The notes under the pieces were generated by a model. That model had not been told where the DNA came from, ran no database searches, and worked only from the letters and a program-made list of their open reading frames with translations. DNA of 64,000 bases from Sapria himalayana (lineage: Eukaryota; Streptophyta; Magnoliopsida; Malpighiales; Rafflesiaceae), in the NCBI GenBank assembly GCA_029783825.1, contig JAREIK010018588.1:48501-112500 (forward strand), read 5' to 3'. The translations under genes were made by a program, and so were the position numbers. Below are positions 13,497 to 28,700 of this stretch, piece after piece; position 1 is the stretch's first letter; the number at the start of each line of letters is the position of its first letter.

Positions 13497-15880
13497 AACT
13501 ATCTATCTATCAATTTTTCTTCTATCTATCTTTCTATCTGTCTATTTATCTATCCATTTATCTATCTTTTTGTCTATTTGTCTATCTTTCTATCTGACTA
13601 TGTATATATCAATTAATTTGTATATCTATCTATTTGTCAATCTGTATATTTGTCTATCAATCTATCTGTCTGACTATCTCACTATCTTTATATCTTTCTA
13701 TTAGTCATCTATCTATCTATTTGTCTATCTGACAATCTGTTTATTTTTGTCTATCTTCTATATATATGTCTATATGTCTATCTGTCTATCTATCTATTTG
13801 TCCATATGTTTATTTTTCTATTTGTGTAACTATCTATTTATCTATCTGTATATCTATATATATATATATATCTATCTTCATCTAAAATCTATATATCTGT
13901 TTATTTATCTAACTGTCTATATATCTATTTGTCTATCTGTTTATCTATATATCTGACTATTTATTTATCTGACAATCTTTATATATATCTATCTATCTTT
14001 CAATCTATCTATTTGTCTATCTCTCTATCTATCTAACTGTCCATATGTCTATCAGTCTATCTTTCTATTTCTCTATTTATCTATCTATCTATATAGTCTA
14101 TCTGTATATCTATCTATCAGTCTATCTGTCTATCTTTTTGAATTTTTATCTTTTCATTGGTTTGTCTATCTATCTATCTATTTATCTATGTTGCTAGCTA
14201 TATATCTATTTATTGATTGATTTATCTATCTTTCTATCTAACTACCTATCTATCTATATTTCTTCCATCAATCTATATGGATATCTATATATCTATCTAT
14301 CTTTGTATATACTTATCTATCTATCTATCTCCTTATTTTGATATATTTATATATGGATATTTGTCTATCTATCTATCTCTCTATCTTTCTATCTATCTAT
14401 TTGTCTGTCTATCTATCTACATTTTGTCTATTAGTAAATCTATCTATTTTTCTATTTGTTTATCTATCTATTAGTCTATCTTACTATCTGTCTATCTATC
14501 AAATCTATATTCTATCTATCTATCTTTCAATCTATATGTTTGTTCCTATATTTGTCTATATCTACCTTTCTATTTATCTATATGTCTATTTGTATATCTA
14601 TGTATCAATCCATATATCTATTTTTTTATCTATCTATCTGTCTATATATCTATGTGTCTGTCTATCTATATATCTATTTAACAACTATATATCTGTTGAT
14701 ATGTCTTCTTTCTATTTATCTATCTGACTATTTTTCTATATATCTATTTGTCTATCTATCTATCTTTTTATTTGTCTATCTGTCCATCTATCTATCTATT
14801 TATTTTTTATCTATTTATATTGTCTATCTATCTTTATTTAATTTGTCTATCTATTTATCAATTTATCTTTTTATCTATCTACTTGTATATATCTCTATCT
14901 ATCTATCGATCTGACTATCTTTATATCTATCTAATTGTGTATATGTATATATGTCAATAAATCTATCTAGCTATCTATCTATCTGTGTGTCTGTCTATCT
15001 GTATATCTACCTATCTTACTATATTGCTATCTTGATATCTATCTATCTATATGTTTATTTATCATTATGTCTATCTATCTATCTGTCTACTTATCATTCT
15101 GTCTATCTGTCAATCTATCAATTTGCTTTTTATTTATCTAGCTATCTGTTTATTTGTATATCTATCTATCTATCGATTTGTCTATTTGTCTATCTATCTA
15201 TCTGAATATCTATCTGTCTATCTGTCTATTGGTCTATCTGAATATTTGTCTATCTATCTATCTGTCTGACTATATTACTAACTTTATATCTTTCAATTTG
15301 TCATCTATCTATCTATTTATCTATCTATATATTGATCATTCAGTCAATCAATCAATCAGTCTATCTGTCTATCTATCTACCTACCTATCTATCATTTTGT
15401 ATTATATCTATTTGTTTATCTGTTTATGTTTCAATGTGACTATCTTTCTATCCATCTATTTGTGTATATGTCTATCTATCTATCTATATGTCTATATATT
15501 TATTTTTCTATCTACCTGCCTATCATCATGTTTATCTATATATATGTCTAACTGTATATTTTTCTATCTATCTATATTTTTATCAGTCTATCTATCTATA
15601 TATCAATTAATCTATCTATCTATCTATATAGTATATCCGACTATCTATCTATTTGTCTATCTGCCTATCTAGTTATTAGTTTATCTTTTATCTATCTACT
15701 TGTCTATCTGTCTATCTATCTGAATATCTCTCTTTCTATCTATTTGTGTATATGTTTTTCTATCTATCTCTCTAAATGTCAATCTATCTATTTAACTATC
15801 TTTTTATCTGTCTATTTGTGTATATGTCTATCAATATCTCTCCAAATGTCTATATTTCTGTGTGTAAACACTATCTGCCT

Positions 15881-15904
15881 ATATATATATATATATATAT
15901 ATAT
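15881..15904. repeat. TA dinucleotide tract
   Basis: Twelve uninterrupted AT units directly after the signature phrase CTATCTGCCT, within the satellite. Confidence 0.92.
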
Positions 15905-17964
15905 CTATCTATCTATCTATCTATTTATAAATATATCTATCTATCTATTTGTCTGTCTGTCTGCCTATTTAGAAATTTGCCTGTTTGTCTATCTACTTGT
16001 CTATTTTTCTTTCTATCTGTCTGTCTATATGCTTTTCTAACTATCCTTAGTCTGTATGTGTGTGTGTCTGTCTCTCTATTTGTCTATCTATGTGGTTGTC
16101 TATCTAGCTATCTATCTATCTTTATATCTATCTATTTATCTATCAATATATATATATATATCTTTCTATCTATATATCTATCTGTCTGTGTGTCTATCTA
16201 TCTGTCTATCTATCTTTATGTCAATATATCTAGTTATCTTTATGTCTATCTATCTATGTGTCAATATATCTCTCTATATATCTATTTATCTGTCTATCTG
16301 TCTATCTGTTTAGCTGTCAATATGAATTATATCTTTCTCTCTATATGTCCATCAGTCTATAAGTCTATCTCTCAATCTTTATATCTGCCTATCTATATGC
16401 CTGTCTATCATTCTATCTATCTTTTATTCTATCTGTTTATTTGTATATATATATGGTCTATTTATATATCTGTCTATCTTTATATTGATTTATTAGTTTA
16501 TCTCTTTAACTAACTACTTGCCTATCCGACTATATATGTAAATATATATCTGCCTATCTATCTATCTACTTACCTATATGCCTATCTATCTATCTATCTA
16601 TGTATTTGACAATCTTTCTATTTATCTTTCTGATTATCTATCTCTCTGTCTTTTGTCTATCTGTCTATCTGAATATCAACCTATTTATGTGTCTATTAGT
16701 ATAAATGTTTATTTATTTATTTGTCAAAATATCTATCTATCTATTAGGTTATATGTCTATCAGTCTATTTTTCTGGCTATCTATCAATCTATCCATCTCT
16801 ATATTAGCTTATGTGCCTTTAAGACTTTTTATCAATCTATCAATCTATCTGTCTTACTGACAATTTGTCTATCACTTTATTTTTGTCCATCTATCTTCTA
16901 TCTATCTGTCTATGTGTCTATCTACCTATCTATCTTATAATTGTTTATCTATTTATGTTTGTGTCTATGTGTCAATCTAGCTTTCTATATATCTGTTCAT
17001 CATTCTATCTGTCTACAAGACTAGCTATCAATCAATATATCTGTCTATATGTCTATCAATCAATCTATCTATCTATATATTTATATGTCTAACTATCTAT
17101 TTATCTATTTGTCTATCTGTCTATCTGTTTATCATCTATCTATATATTTTTCTATTTGTCTATCTGTCTATTTGTGAATTTTTCAATTTATAAATATGGA
17201 CTATCCATCTATTTATTGGTTTATTTATTTATCTATCTACTTGTCTCTCTGTCTATCTCTTTATCTATCTATTTGTCTCATTGTCTATCTGTCTACCTAT
17301 CTTTTTGTTTATCTATCTATAAATCTGTCAATCTATCAATCTGTCTATCTCTCTAGTTGTCAATTTGTCTATCGATTTATCAGTCTATCAATCTTTTTCC
17401 TATTTGTCTATTTGTCTATCTAGCTATTTTTCTTCTATATATCTATCTATCTATCTATTTATCTATTTATTTGTCTATATGTTAATCAATCAATCTGTCT
17501 GTCTATCTATCTGAAAATCTATCAATCTATCTTCTGTATATTTCCTATCTCTCTATCTATCTATCTGTCTATATGTTTATCTATTTATAAATCTATCTGA
17601 CTATCATTCTATCTATCTATCTATCTGGCTATCTACCTATCTGACTACTATCGATTTATTTATCTACCTATATATTTAGATATCTATCTTTTTATATTTC
17701 TATTTTTATATCTATCTATATGTCTATAAGACTAACTATGAATCTAGTGATCTACCTATCTACCTATCTATTTATTAGTCTATCTATCTGTCTATCTGAT
17801 AATCTATATAATAGTCATCTATCTATTTGTCTATCTGTCTATCTTTCTATCTATCTATCTATCTTTCAATCTATCTATATGTTTATCAAAATGCCTCTTT
17901 ATCTTCTACTTGTCTATCTATATATCTATCTATCTTACTATCTTTATATCTATCTATTTCTGTG

Positions 17965-18027
17965 TACACACACACATACACACACACACACACGCACGCA
18001 CGCATATATATATATATATATATATAT
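17965..18027. repeat. Compound CA / CGCA / TA microsatellite
   Basis: A run of CA units with one T interruption, then three or four GCAC-type units, then about twelve TA units. This is the only CA-rich tract in the satellite; its reading frame gives the His-Thr runs seen in translation. Confidence 0.93.
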
Positions 18028-21000
18028 GTTTATCTATTTATTTATCTATCTATATGTATATTTATCTATTTGTTTATTTATTTATCTATCTATCTATCTG
18101 TCATTTTTCTATTTATATATCTATATATGTATCTATCTATCTGTCTATATGTCTATCTGTCTATCTGCCTTTCTATCTATCTATCTATATTCTATCTATT
18201 TGTCTATCTATCTATGTTTCAATGTGAGTATCTTTATATCTATTTATATGTATATATGTCTATCTATCTATCTATCTGTCTACTTGACTATATGTTTATC
18301 TATCTATATGTTTGTCTATCTATTTGTTTTCTACCTATCTGTCTATCTTTCTATCTATATATCTATCTATATATCTATCTATATTGTCTATCTGTCTATT
18401 TCTCAATTTGTCTGTCTATCTATCTATTTATAGATTTATCTTTAATCTATCTACTTGTCTATCTGCCTATCTATCTATCTGACAATCTCTCTATCTATCA
18501 ATTTTTGTATATGTTTATCTATCTATCTCTCTAAATGTCTATCGATATATCATAATTTCTTTATTTCTGCCTATTTGTGTATATGGATATCAATCTCTCT
18601 CTAAATGTTTATGTTTCTATGTCTATATACAATATTCCTAACTATTTATATATATATATCTAGCTATCTATTTATCTATCTGATTGTCTGCCTTTTTGTA
18701 AATCTTTCTATATGTTTGTCTATTTGTCTTTTTTTTCTGTCTATCTATCTGTATGTCTAACTATCTTTAGTTTGTATGTGTGTCTATGTATCTCTCTATT
18801 TGTCTATTTGTCTAGTTGTCTATTTATCTATATATCAATCAATCTATCTATCTATCTATCTACCTTTCTAGCTATATCATTAGTTATTTGTCTGTCTATC
18901 TATCTATCTATCTAATCTATCTATCTGTCTATCTATCTTTATATTTATATATCTATTTGTATGTCTGTCTTCTATCTATTTGTCTATCTGTATATCTGAC
19001 AATTTATATAAATATATATTTATATGTCTATCTATCTATTATATATCTATCTATCTATTAATATTTATATGTCTATCTATCTATTTATCTCTCTCTCTAT
19101 CTATCTATCTTGTGTCGATTTGTTTATATATCTCTCTGTCTAATTATCTATTTGTCTATCTATCTATCTAGCTATTTATATGTCTGTCTATCTATCTATC
19201 TTTCTTTCTTTTTGTATATCTATCTATCTGTCTGTCTGTCTATCTATCTATCTGTCTGTCTATCTCTATATCTATCTATCTATCCATCTCTCTCTCTCTC
19301 TCTCTCACTTTCTCTCTATCTATCTGTCTATCTAACTATCTATATTTTTATATATCTGTCTATATGGCTATCTACCTATTTGTCAATCTGTTTATCTTTC
19401 CATCTCTTTATCTTCTATCAGTCTATATATCTATATGTCTATTTGTGAATCTTTCAATCAATCTATATATCTATATATCTGTATATCTGTCTATATATCT
19501 ATTTATCTATCTATTTGACTATCTCTCTATCTATTTATATGTTTAACTATCTATCTATTTATATGTCTATTTGTTTAACTGTCTATATCTATCTTTCTTT
19601 CTTTCTATCTATTTTTCTATCTATTTATCTGTTTGATTGTCTGTCTGTATATCTTTTTCTCTATTAATCTATATATCTACTTATCTATCTGTCTATCTAT
19701 CCGCCTATCTATTTATCTAACTATTTATCTATTTATCTATGTTTCTGTCTATTTGTCGATCCATATCTATTTATCTGTTTATATGTTTATCTGTTTATCT
19801 ATCTATGTCTCTATGTTTTTATCTTTGAATTTGTTTATCTTTCTATCTATATATATCTATCTATCTATCTGTCTATCTATCTATCGGTAAATCTATTTAT
19901 CTATATGTCTATCTATTTGTCGGTAAATCTATCTATCTAGCTATCTATCTATCTATATATCTGTCTGATATCTATATGTCTGTCTGTCTGTCTATTTATC
20001 TATCTATATATTTATTTATCTATCTATTTATTTATCTATCTATCTAACTATTTATCTATGTGTCAACATGTTTATCTATTTATCAATCTATGTATCTATC
20101 TATCTGATTATCTTTGTATCTTTTGTCTAACTATATATCTATCTATATGTCTGTCTATGTGTCTACCTTTCTACATATATATCTATCTGTCTGTCTATCT
20201 ATCTTCTATCTAACTATCTATTCGTATATTTGTTTATATGTCTATTTACCTATCTTAGATTCTATCTATCAGTCTATGTGTCTATCTATCTATGTGTCAA
20301 TTAATTTATAAATCTATATGTCTATTTGTATATCAGTCTATGTGTATATTTCTCAATCAATTAATCTATCTATCTATATATCTTTCTATCTATCTATCAG
20401 TCTTTAAATCTATTTGTCTATAAAATTATATACCTATCTATCTATTTGTCTATCATTCTATCAGTCTATCTGTCTATCTTTCAATGATTCTATTTCTCTA
20501 TCTATCTATCATTCAGTCTATCTATCTATCTAACTATTTGTCTATCTTTCTATCCATCTATCTATCTTTCTATTTATCTGTATATCTGTATATATGTCAA
20601 TCCATCAATATATATATATATCTATCTATCTCTCTCTCTCTTATCTAACTAACTATCTATTTGTCTGCTTGTCTATCTATCTGTCTATCTATATATCTAT
20701 CTATATGTCTATATGTCTATATTTCTATCTGTCTATCTGTCTATCTATCTATCGATCTCTCTCTCTATCTTTCTATCTATTTGTTTATCTATCTATCTAT
20801 TTATCTATATATCTCTCTATTTGTCTATCTATCTATCTGCTAATATGTTTATCTATAATATTATCAATCTATTTTTATATCTATCTATCTATCTTTCTAT
20901 CTATTAATTTGTCTATATGATCTATCCATCTATCTATTTATATGGTCTATCCATATATCTGCCTATATGGACTATCTATTTATTTGTCTATCTATCTATC

Positions 21001-24000
21001 TATTTATCATTTTATCTCTTTATCTATCTACTTGCTTATCTATCTATCTATATATCTATTTGTATATTTGTATATCTAAATATCTATCTATCTTTCAAAA
21101 TGTATATCTCTCTATGTATATCCTTTATCAGCCTATTAATCAATCTATCTATCTATTTATCTATCTTTCTATCTATCTTTCTGTGTGTTTGTGTGTCTGT
21201 GTGTGAGTCTGTGTGTCTATTTTATCTATCTGTGTATCTATCTTTATGTTTGTCTATTTATTTGTCTGTGTGTCAGTCTGTTAGTTAATCTATGTGTCTT
21301 TCTGTATGTCTATCAATCTATCTATCTATCAATCTAGCAATATAATTATCTATATATCATTTGAACTATCTATCTATTTATCTATTTATCTAGCTACATG
21401 CCTATCTGGCTATCTGCCTATCTGTCTATCTATCTATCTGTCTATCTGACTATATAGTAATCCAGCTATCTATCTATATATATGTATGTCTATCTATAAA
21501 TCTATGTGTTTGTCTACCTATCTACCTATAAATCTATATATCTTTATATCTTTCAATCTGACTTTATTTCTATCTAACTATATATCTATATGTCGATCTA
21601 TTTATTTATCTATCTATCTATATATCTATTTATTTTACTATATGTCTATCTAACAATCTGTCAATATGTTTATCTGTCTATCTATCTATCTTTATAATAC
21701 TCTGTCTGTCTATCTATCTATATGTCTGTTTGTCTATCTATCTATTTGTCTATATATCTATCTATATGGTCTATCTATCTATCTATTTATTAGATTATAT
21801 TTATCTATCTACTTGTCTATTTTTCTATATATATATATCTATCTATCTATCTATATTTTTGTTTATCTGCCTATCTATTTATCTCTCTAAATTTCTATAT
21901 CTCTGTGTCTATCCTCTATTTGTATTTCTATCTATCTATCTATTTGTCTACTTATCTGTCAATCTACCTGTCAATTTGTTGATCTATCTATCTATCTAAT
22001 TGTCAATCTATCTATTTATTTATCTTTCAATCTACATATCAATCTAACTATATGTCTATCTTTCAATCAATCTATCAGTCAATTTATCTATTTGTTTATC
22101 AGTTTATCTATCTATGTGTCTATCTATCTGTCTATGTGGCTTTTTGCCTATATGGTTATCAGTCTATCTATCTATCGATCTTTCTATTTGTCTATTTGTC
22201 TATCTATCTATATGTATATCTAACATTTATCTATTTGTGTATATGTTTATTTGTCTATTTGTTAATCTGTCTAACTGTCTATATGTCTATAAGTCTATTT
22301 ATCTATTTCTCTATCTATTTATTTTTCTATTTATATGTCTACCTTTTTGTTTATCTATCTATGTGTCATCATGTCTATTTGTCTATCTATCTATCTATCT
22401 ATATGTATGTCTATCTATCTAATTGACTATATGTCTATATGTTTATCTATTTATTTTTTATTTTTCAATCTTTTTTTCTATATAGTTGTTTTTCTATTTA
22501 TCAGTCTATCTGTTTATCTATGTGTCATCCTGTCTATCTGTCGATCTAGCTATCTATCTAATTTTTGTCTATAAGACTATCTATCTATTTGTCTATATTA
22601 CTATCTATCTATTTGTCTATATATCTATCTCTCTCTATCTATCTGTCTATATGGTCTATATGTCTATATGTCTACCTGTTTATCTCTCTATATGTTTATC
22701 TATCTATCTATTTATTAGTTTATGTCTTTATCTATCAATTAATATTTTTGTTTATCTATTTATTTGATTATCTTTCTATCTATCTATTTGTGTATATGTA
22801 TATTTATCTATCTCTCTAAATGTTTATCTATCGGTGTCTACTGTCTATCTTCCTATCTATATATTTATTTATCTATGTATATATCTAATTATCTCTCTAT
22901 CTGTCTGCATATCTGTCTATCTACAAATTTATGTGTTTGCCTATCTATCTTTTTGTCTATCTGTCTATCTATTTGTCTATCTATCTTTGTGTCTGTTTGG
23001 TTGTCTATCTATCCTTTGTCTATCTGTCTGCCTGTCTATTTCTCTGTCTATTTATCTGTGTCTGACTATATATCTATATATCTATCTATATATCTATCTA
23101 TCATTCTATTTATCATTCTTTCTATCTTTATATCAATTTATCTATCAATATATTTATCTTTCTATTTATATATATATCTATATGTATATCTATCTATCTA
23201 TATATCTTTTAGTCTATCTATCAATCTATCAATCTATTTGTATATCTGTCAATCAATCTATCTATTTGTATATCTATCTATGTGTCTGCATGTCTATCGG
23301 TCTATATGTCTATCTGACTATTTATGTATCTGTCTTTCCATCAACCAATCTATATGTATATATATATATATGTCTATCTGTCTATCTAACCATCCATAAT
23401 TCTATATATTTATTTAACTCTCTGTATATCTATCTATCAGTATATCTATCTATCTTTCAATCTATCTAACTAATTATTAGTCAAACTATTTATATGTATA
23501 TCTATTTCTAAGTCTATCTGTCTATCAGTTTCTCTCAAAATGTTGATCTCTTTGTGTTTATCCTCTATTAGCCAATCTATCCATCTATCTAACTATCTAT
23601 CTGTATGTTTATCTAACAGTGTGCTTGTGTGTCTGTCTCTGATTCTATGTGTTAGTTTGTCTGTCTGAGCATCTATTAGTATGTCTAACTATTTGTCTAT
23701 CTGTCTGTCTTTGTTTTTGTGTCTTTTTATCTTTATATCTAACTACAATAAATAAATAAATCTAGCTATCTATTGATGGATCTATCTATCTATCTATATA
23801 TTTGTCTAGCTAACTATCTATTTATTTATCTTCCTATCTAGTTGTCTGTCTATCTATCTATCTGTCTGTCTATTTAGCTATCTGGCTATATAGTAATCTA
23901 TATATCTATCTATCTATATGTCTGTCTATATATCTGAACATCTTATTATCTACCTATTGGTCTATCTGTCAATCTATTTATCTATCTATCTGTCTATCAG

Positions 24001-24202
24001 TCTATCTATCAATCCATCTATCTATCTATCTATATATTGATCTATCTATTTATCTATCTATCTTTCAATTTGTCTATCTATCTATCTATCTATCTATTTG
24101 TCTAATTTTGTATGAATTTTCTTTCTAAATGTATATCTCTATCTATCTTTCCTTTATATACCTATCTATATATTTATCTATCTATCTATCTATTGATCGA
24201 TC

Positions 24203-24206
<4 letters not shown>

Positions 24207-24270
<64 letters not shown>
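24207..24270. repeat. Long TA dinucleotide tract (about 32 units)
   Basis: The longest pure alternating tract in the window, about 64 bases, immediately followed by a TG-rich sub-block. It is fully self-complementary and could extrude as a cruciform. The exact length is likely to vary between molecules or assemblies. Confidence 0.95.
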
Positions 24271-24273
<3 letters not shown>

Positions 24274-24688
24274 ATATTTATGTCTATGTATCTATGTGTC
24301 TATTTGTCTTTTTGTCTGTATGTTTGTCTATTTGTATATCTGTCAGTGTCTCTATGTGTCTGTGTGTATGTGAGTCTATGTGTTTGTTTGTGAGTCTGTT
24401 TATCATTTTTTTCTATCTATCAATATATCTATTTTTTATCTATCTATCTACATATATATTTATCTATCTATTTCTTTGCCTATCTGAGTATTTTGCAGTA
24501 TGTCAATCAATTAATTAATCTATCTATATATCAATATATCTGGCTATCTAGCTATCTGGAAATTTAATTATCTATTTATATGTCTATCTATAAATCTTTA
24601 TGTATCTATCTGCCTTTTTGACTATCTATATCTATCTATCTGTTGGTATTCTATCTATCTATTTATCTATCTATTTCTTTACTTGTCT

Positions 24689-24706
24689 ATAGATCGATCG
24701 ATCTAT
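24689..24706. repeat. 18-base perfect palindrome in the satellite
   Basis: ATAGATCGATCGATCTAT reads the same on both strands and is one of the few spots where the repeat phase briefly reverses to TAGA. Similar GATCGATC clusters occur near 4200 and 25110. Confidence 0.85.
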
Positions 24707-25371
24707 CTGTCTATTAGTGTATCTATCTATCTGTCTGTCTGTCTGTCTATTTGTCTATCTATCTATCTATCTAACTATCTATCTATATAATATATCTGTC
24801 TATCTATCTATCTGTCAATCTATTTACTAGTTTATATCTTTATCTATCTAGTTGTCTATTTCTTTATATATCTATTTATCTATCTTTCTTTCTATTTGTC
24901 TATGTATCTATCTATTTATATATCTAAATGTCTATCTTTCTATGCCTATCCTTTATCTACCTACCTATCTATATATTTATCTATTTGTCTTATCTACAAT
25001 CTGTCTATCTATTTATCTGTCTATCTATCTATCTTTCTATCTATATGCTTTTCTGTTTGTAAATGTTTTTATCTATCTATATTTCTATCTAGCTATTTAT
25101 CTATCTATCTATCGATCGATCATTTGATCTATCTATTATGGATCTAACTATATACTTATATATCTATATATTTATTTACCATCTAGCTAACTAGCTATAC
25201 ATCTATTTATCTATCTATCTATCTATATGTCTATTTGTTTTTCTGCCTATTTTAATATCTAGCTATCTATTTATATATTTATCTAACTTTCTATCTATAT
25301 ATTTATCTATCTATATAACTATCTATCTATTATACTATCTGTCTATCTATATATCTATATGGTTGTCTTTT

Positions 25372-25374
<3 letters not shown>

Positions 25375-25405
<31 letters not shown>
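25375..25405. repeat. TA dinucleotide tract
   Basis: About 30 bases of alternating TA shortly before the 137-base duplication. Confidence 0.92.
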
Positions 25406-25407
<2 letters not shown>

Positions 25408-25530
25408 ATCTATCTATCTATTTATCTTTCTATATTTTTGTCTATGTTTCTATCTATCAATATATGTATCTATCTATCTATCTATTTTCCTATCTTTCTA
25501 TTTGACTTTCTAACTATCTGTCTATCAGTG

Positions 25531-25790
25531 TATTGTCTATTTATCTTATGTCTATTTGTCTATCTATTTATTTTTCTATTTGTCTACCTATCTATATGTC
25601 TAACTATCTTCTATCTAACTGTCTTTCAGTTTATTTTTCTATCTATTTGTCTATTTGTCTATCAGTCTATTGTCTATTTATCTTATGTCTATGTGTCTAT
25701 CTATTTATTTTTCTATTTGTCTATCTGTCTATATGTCTAACTATCTTCTATCTAACTATCTTTCAGTTGATTTTTCTATCTATTTGTCTA
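25531..25790 (+). repeat. Tandem duplication with about 137-base period inside the satellite
   Basis: The segment starting TATTGTCTATTTATCTTATG at 25531 repeats from 25668 with only a few substitutions, over about 120 bases. Both copies contain the phrases GTCTAACTATCTTCTATC and TCTTTCAGTT. This is a recent local duplication against a highly diverged background. Confidence 0.8.
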
Positions 25791-28700
25791 TCAGTCTTTT
25801 TGTCAATCTGTCTATCTATCTATTTGTTTATTTGTATTGTTGTCTATGTATTTATTTATCTATTTGTCAATCTACAATCTGGCTATCTATCTATCTGTCT
25901 ATCTAACTAACTATCTATTTTTCTATCTATATATCAATTAATCTATCTATTTATCTATCTATTTGTCTGTCAATCTATCTATCTATCTACCTATCCATCT
26001 TTTTATCGATCTCTCTATCTGTCTAACTAACTAACAATCTATCTCTCTATATATCTCTCTATCAATATATCTATCTATTTGTCTATCTGTCTACGATCAA
26101 TCTATTTATCTGTATATTTGTATATCTGTCTATCTTTATATATGATATATCTGTCCATCTGTTTATTTGGTTTTCTCTTTTTTTATGTACTTATCATTCT
26201 CTCTATGTTAATTCTCTATATGCCTATCTATCTATATATCTATCTTTCTTTCTTTCTTTCTGTATGTCTGTCTTTATCTATGTTTATCTATGTGTCTCTC
26301 TATGTGTCTGTTTGACTATTTGTGTGTCTTTCTGTCTGTGTCTATTTGTCTATGTGTTTGTATGTCTGTCAGTGAGAATTTGTATCTATCTGTCTGTTTG
26401 TGTGTTTGTATATATATCTTTATTTCTATCTACCTATCTATATAACTATTTGTCTATCTTTCTATGTGTATATCTATTAATTATATGTCTATTTGTCTAT
26501 ATATCTATGTCTGTCTATCAATTTTTCTATCTATCTAACTATCTATCTATCTGTATATCTGGGTATCTTTATATCTATCAATCTATCTATTTGTCTATCT
26601 ATTTACCTTGTTATCAGTTTATCAATTTATATATCTACTTATCGATCTATCCATCTTCTTATCTGTCTATCTATTTATTTGAATATTTGTCTATTTGGCT
26701 ATCTTTCTATCTCTCTAAATGTCTATCTATCTGCATTTATCCTCTATCTACCTATATATCTACCTACCAATATATTTATCTATCGATCGATATATCTATC
26801 TATCTGTCTTTCTATCTATTTGTTTGTATGTTTGTTTATCTGTATGTCTATCTCCCTATCAATTTTGTATCTGTCTATCTATCTATTTATCTATCAATCT
26901 ATCTATCATTATATATGTGCATCTGTCTATCTGCCATTTTGTTTATCTACATATCTATCTATATTTCTATCTATCTATCTTTATTTCTTTCTATCTATCT
27001 CTCTAATTGTCTATCTATCTATCTGTCTATCTGTCAATCAATGTAATTGTCTCTCTATCTAACTGTCTATCTGTCTATCTATCTATCTATCTATCAATCT
27101 GCATATCTATCTATCTATATGTATATCTATTTATTTGTTTATATCATTATATATCTACTTGTCTCTTTGTCGATCTATCTATCTATATGTCTATCTATCT
27201 ATAAATCTTTATTTCTATCCATTTATTTGTCAATCTATCTATTTATTTCTTTCTAAACATCTATCTTTCTCTGTATATCATTTATCTACCTATCTATCTA
27301 TCTGTTTGTCTATCTATCTTTCAATATTTTTATCTGTTTATATATGTTCTATCTATGTGTCTTTCTATCTAACTGTTTGTATAATTGTCTATCTGTATGT
27401 CTGTCTCCCAATCTATTTATATCTATCTATTTGTATATCTATCTATTTATTATTATATCTGTTTATCTGTATATCTACCTATCTATTTTTCTGCTATCTA
27501 TCTATATATTTATTTTTCTATCTATCTATCTTTCTATCTCTCAATCTGTATATATGTCTATCTGTCTATCTGACTATCTGTCGGTCTGTCTATTTGTCTA
27601 TCTATTTAACTGTCTATTTGACTATCTGTCTATCTATTAAGCTGTCAATTGTCTATCTATCTATCTATCTATTTGTCTATCTATTTATCAGTTTATATCA
27701 TTATATATCTACTTGTCTATTTGTTTACCTATCTATCTATCTGTCTATCGATTTTTCTATTTGACTATTTTTCTATCTTTATATTTATTAATATTTCTAA
27801 ATGACTCTCTCTAAGCCTATATTTTATCTACGTATCTATCTTTCTATATATTTGTCAATCTTTCTTTCTATATGTCTGTCTTTCTATCAATATTCTATCT
27901 ATCAATATATCTTTCTTGCTATCTATCTATTTATCTATTGATCAATCAATCTTTCTATCTATATACCTATCTATCTATCATCTTGCTATCTAGCTATCTA
28001 TCTATCTATTAATTTGTCTATCTATTTATCTACCTATCTGGCTATCTATCTTTCTTTCTATATGACTATCTGTCTCTCTAACTATATGTTTTCTATCTAT
28101 CTGTCTGTCTATCTATCTGTCTATCTATCTATTTTTCTATCTGTCAATCTATCTATCCATCTGTCTATCTGTCTATAGGGTATCTGTCTATCTAATTATA
28201 TGTATATCTATCTTTATGTCTATTTGTCTTGTATAAAACTATATATTTCTTCATTTTTCTTTCTCTCTATCTATTTATCTATCTCTCTCTCTCTATCTGA
28301 CAATCTATTTATCTTGCAATCTTAATCTATATTTTGTTTATCAGTCTATGTATCTATCTGTCTGTTTATCTATTTGTCTATCTATATATTTGTATATTTG
28401 TCTATCTGTCTTTTTTATACATCTATCTATTTCTCTTTATGTCTATCTGTCTATCTAACTTTCTATCTATTCATTTATCTATCTATCTTTTTGTCAATCT
28501 GTCTATCTATATATTTGTGTATCTGTATATCTGTCTATCTATCAATCTGTCTTTCTCTCTATTTGTCTATCTATGTATCTATCTAACTATCTATCTGTCA
28601 ATTTGTCTTTCTTTCTATTTATCAATCTATCTATCTGGTTATCTATATATCTATTTGTCCCACTATCTTTTTCTCTATATAAATTTATGTCGATCTATCT

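Noticed and set aside
10530..13500. Target-site duplication flanking the LINE segment
   Set aside because: The left and right junctions share only generic satellite words; no distinctive duplicated bases were seen.
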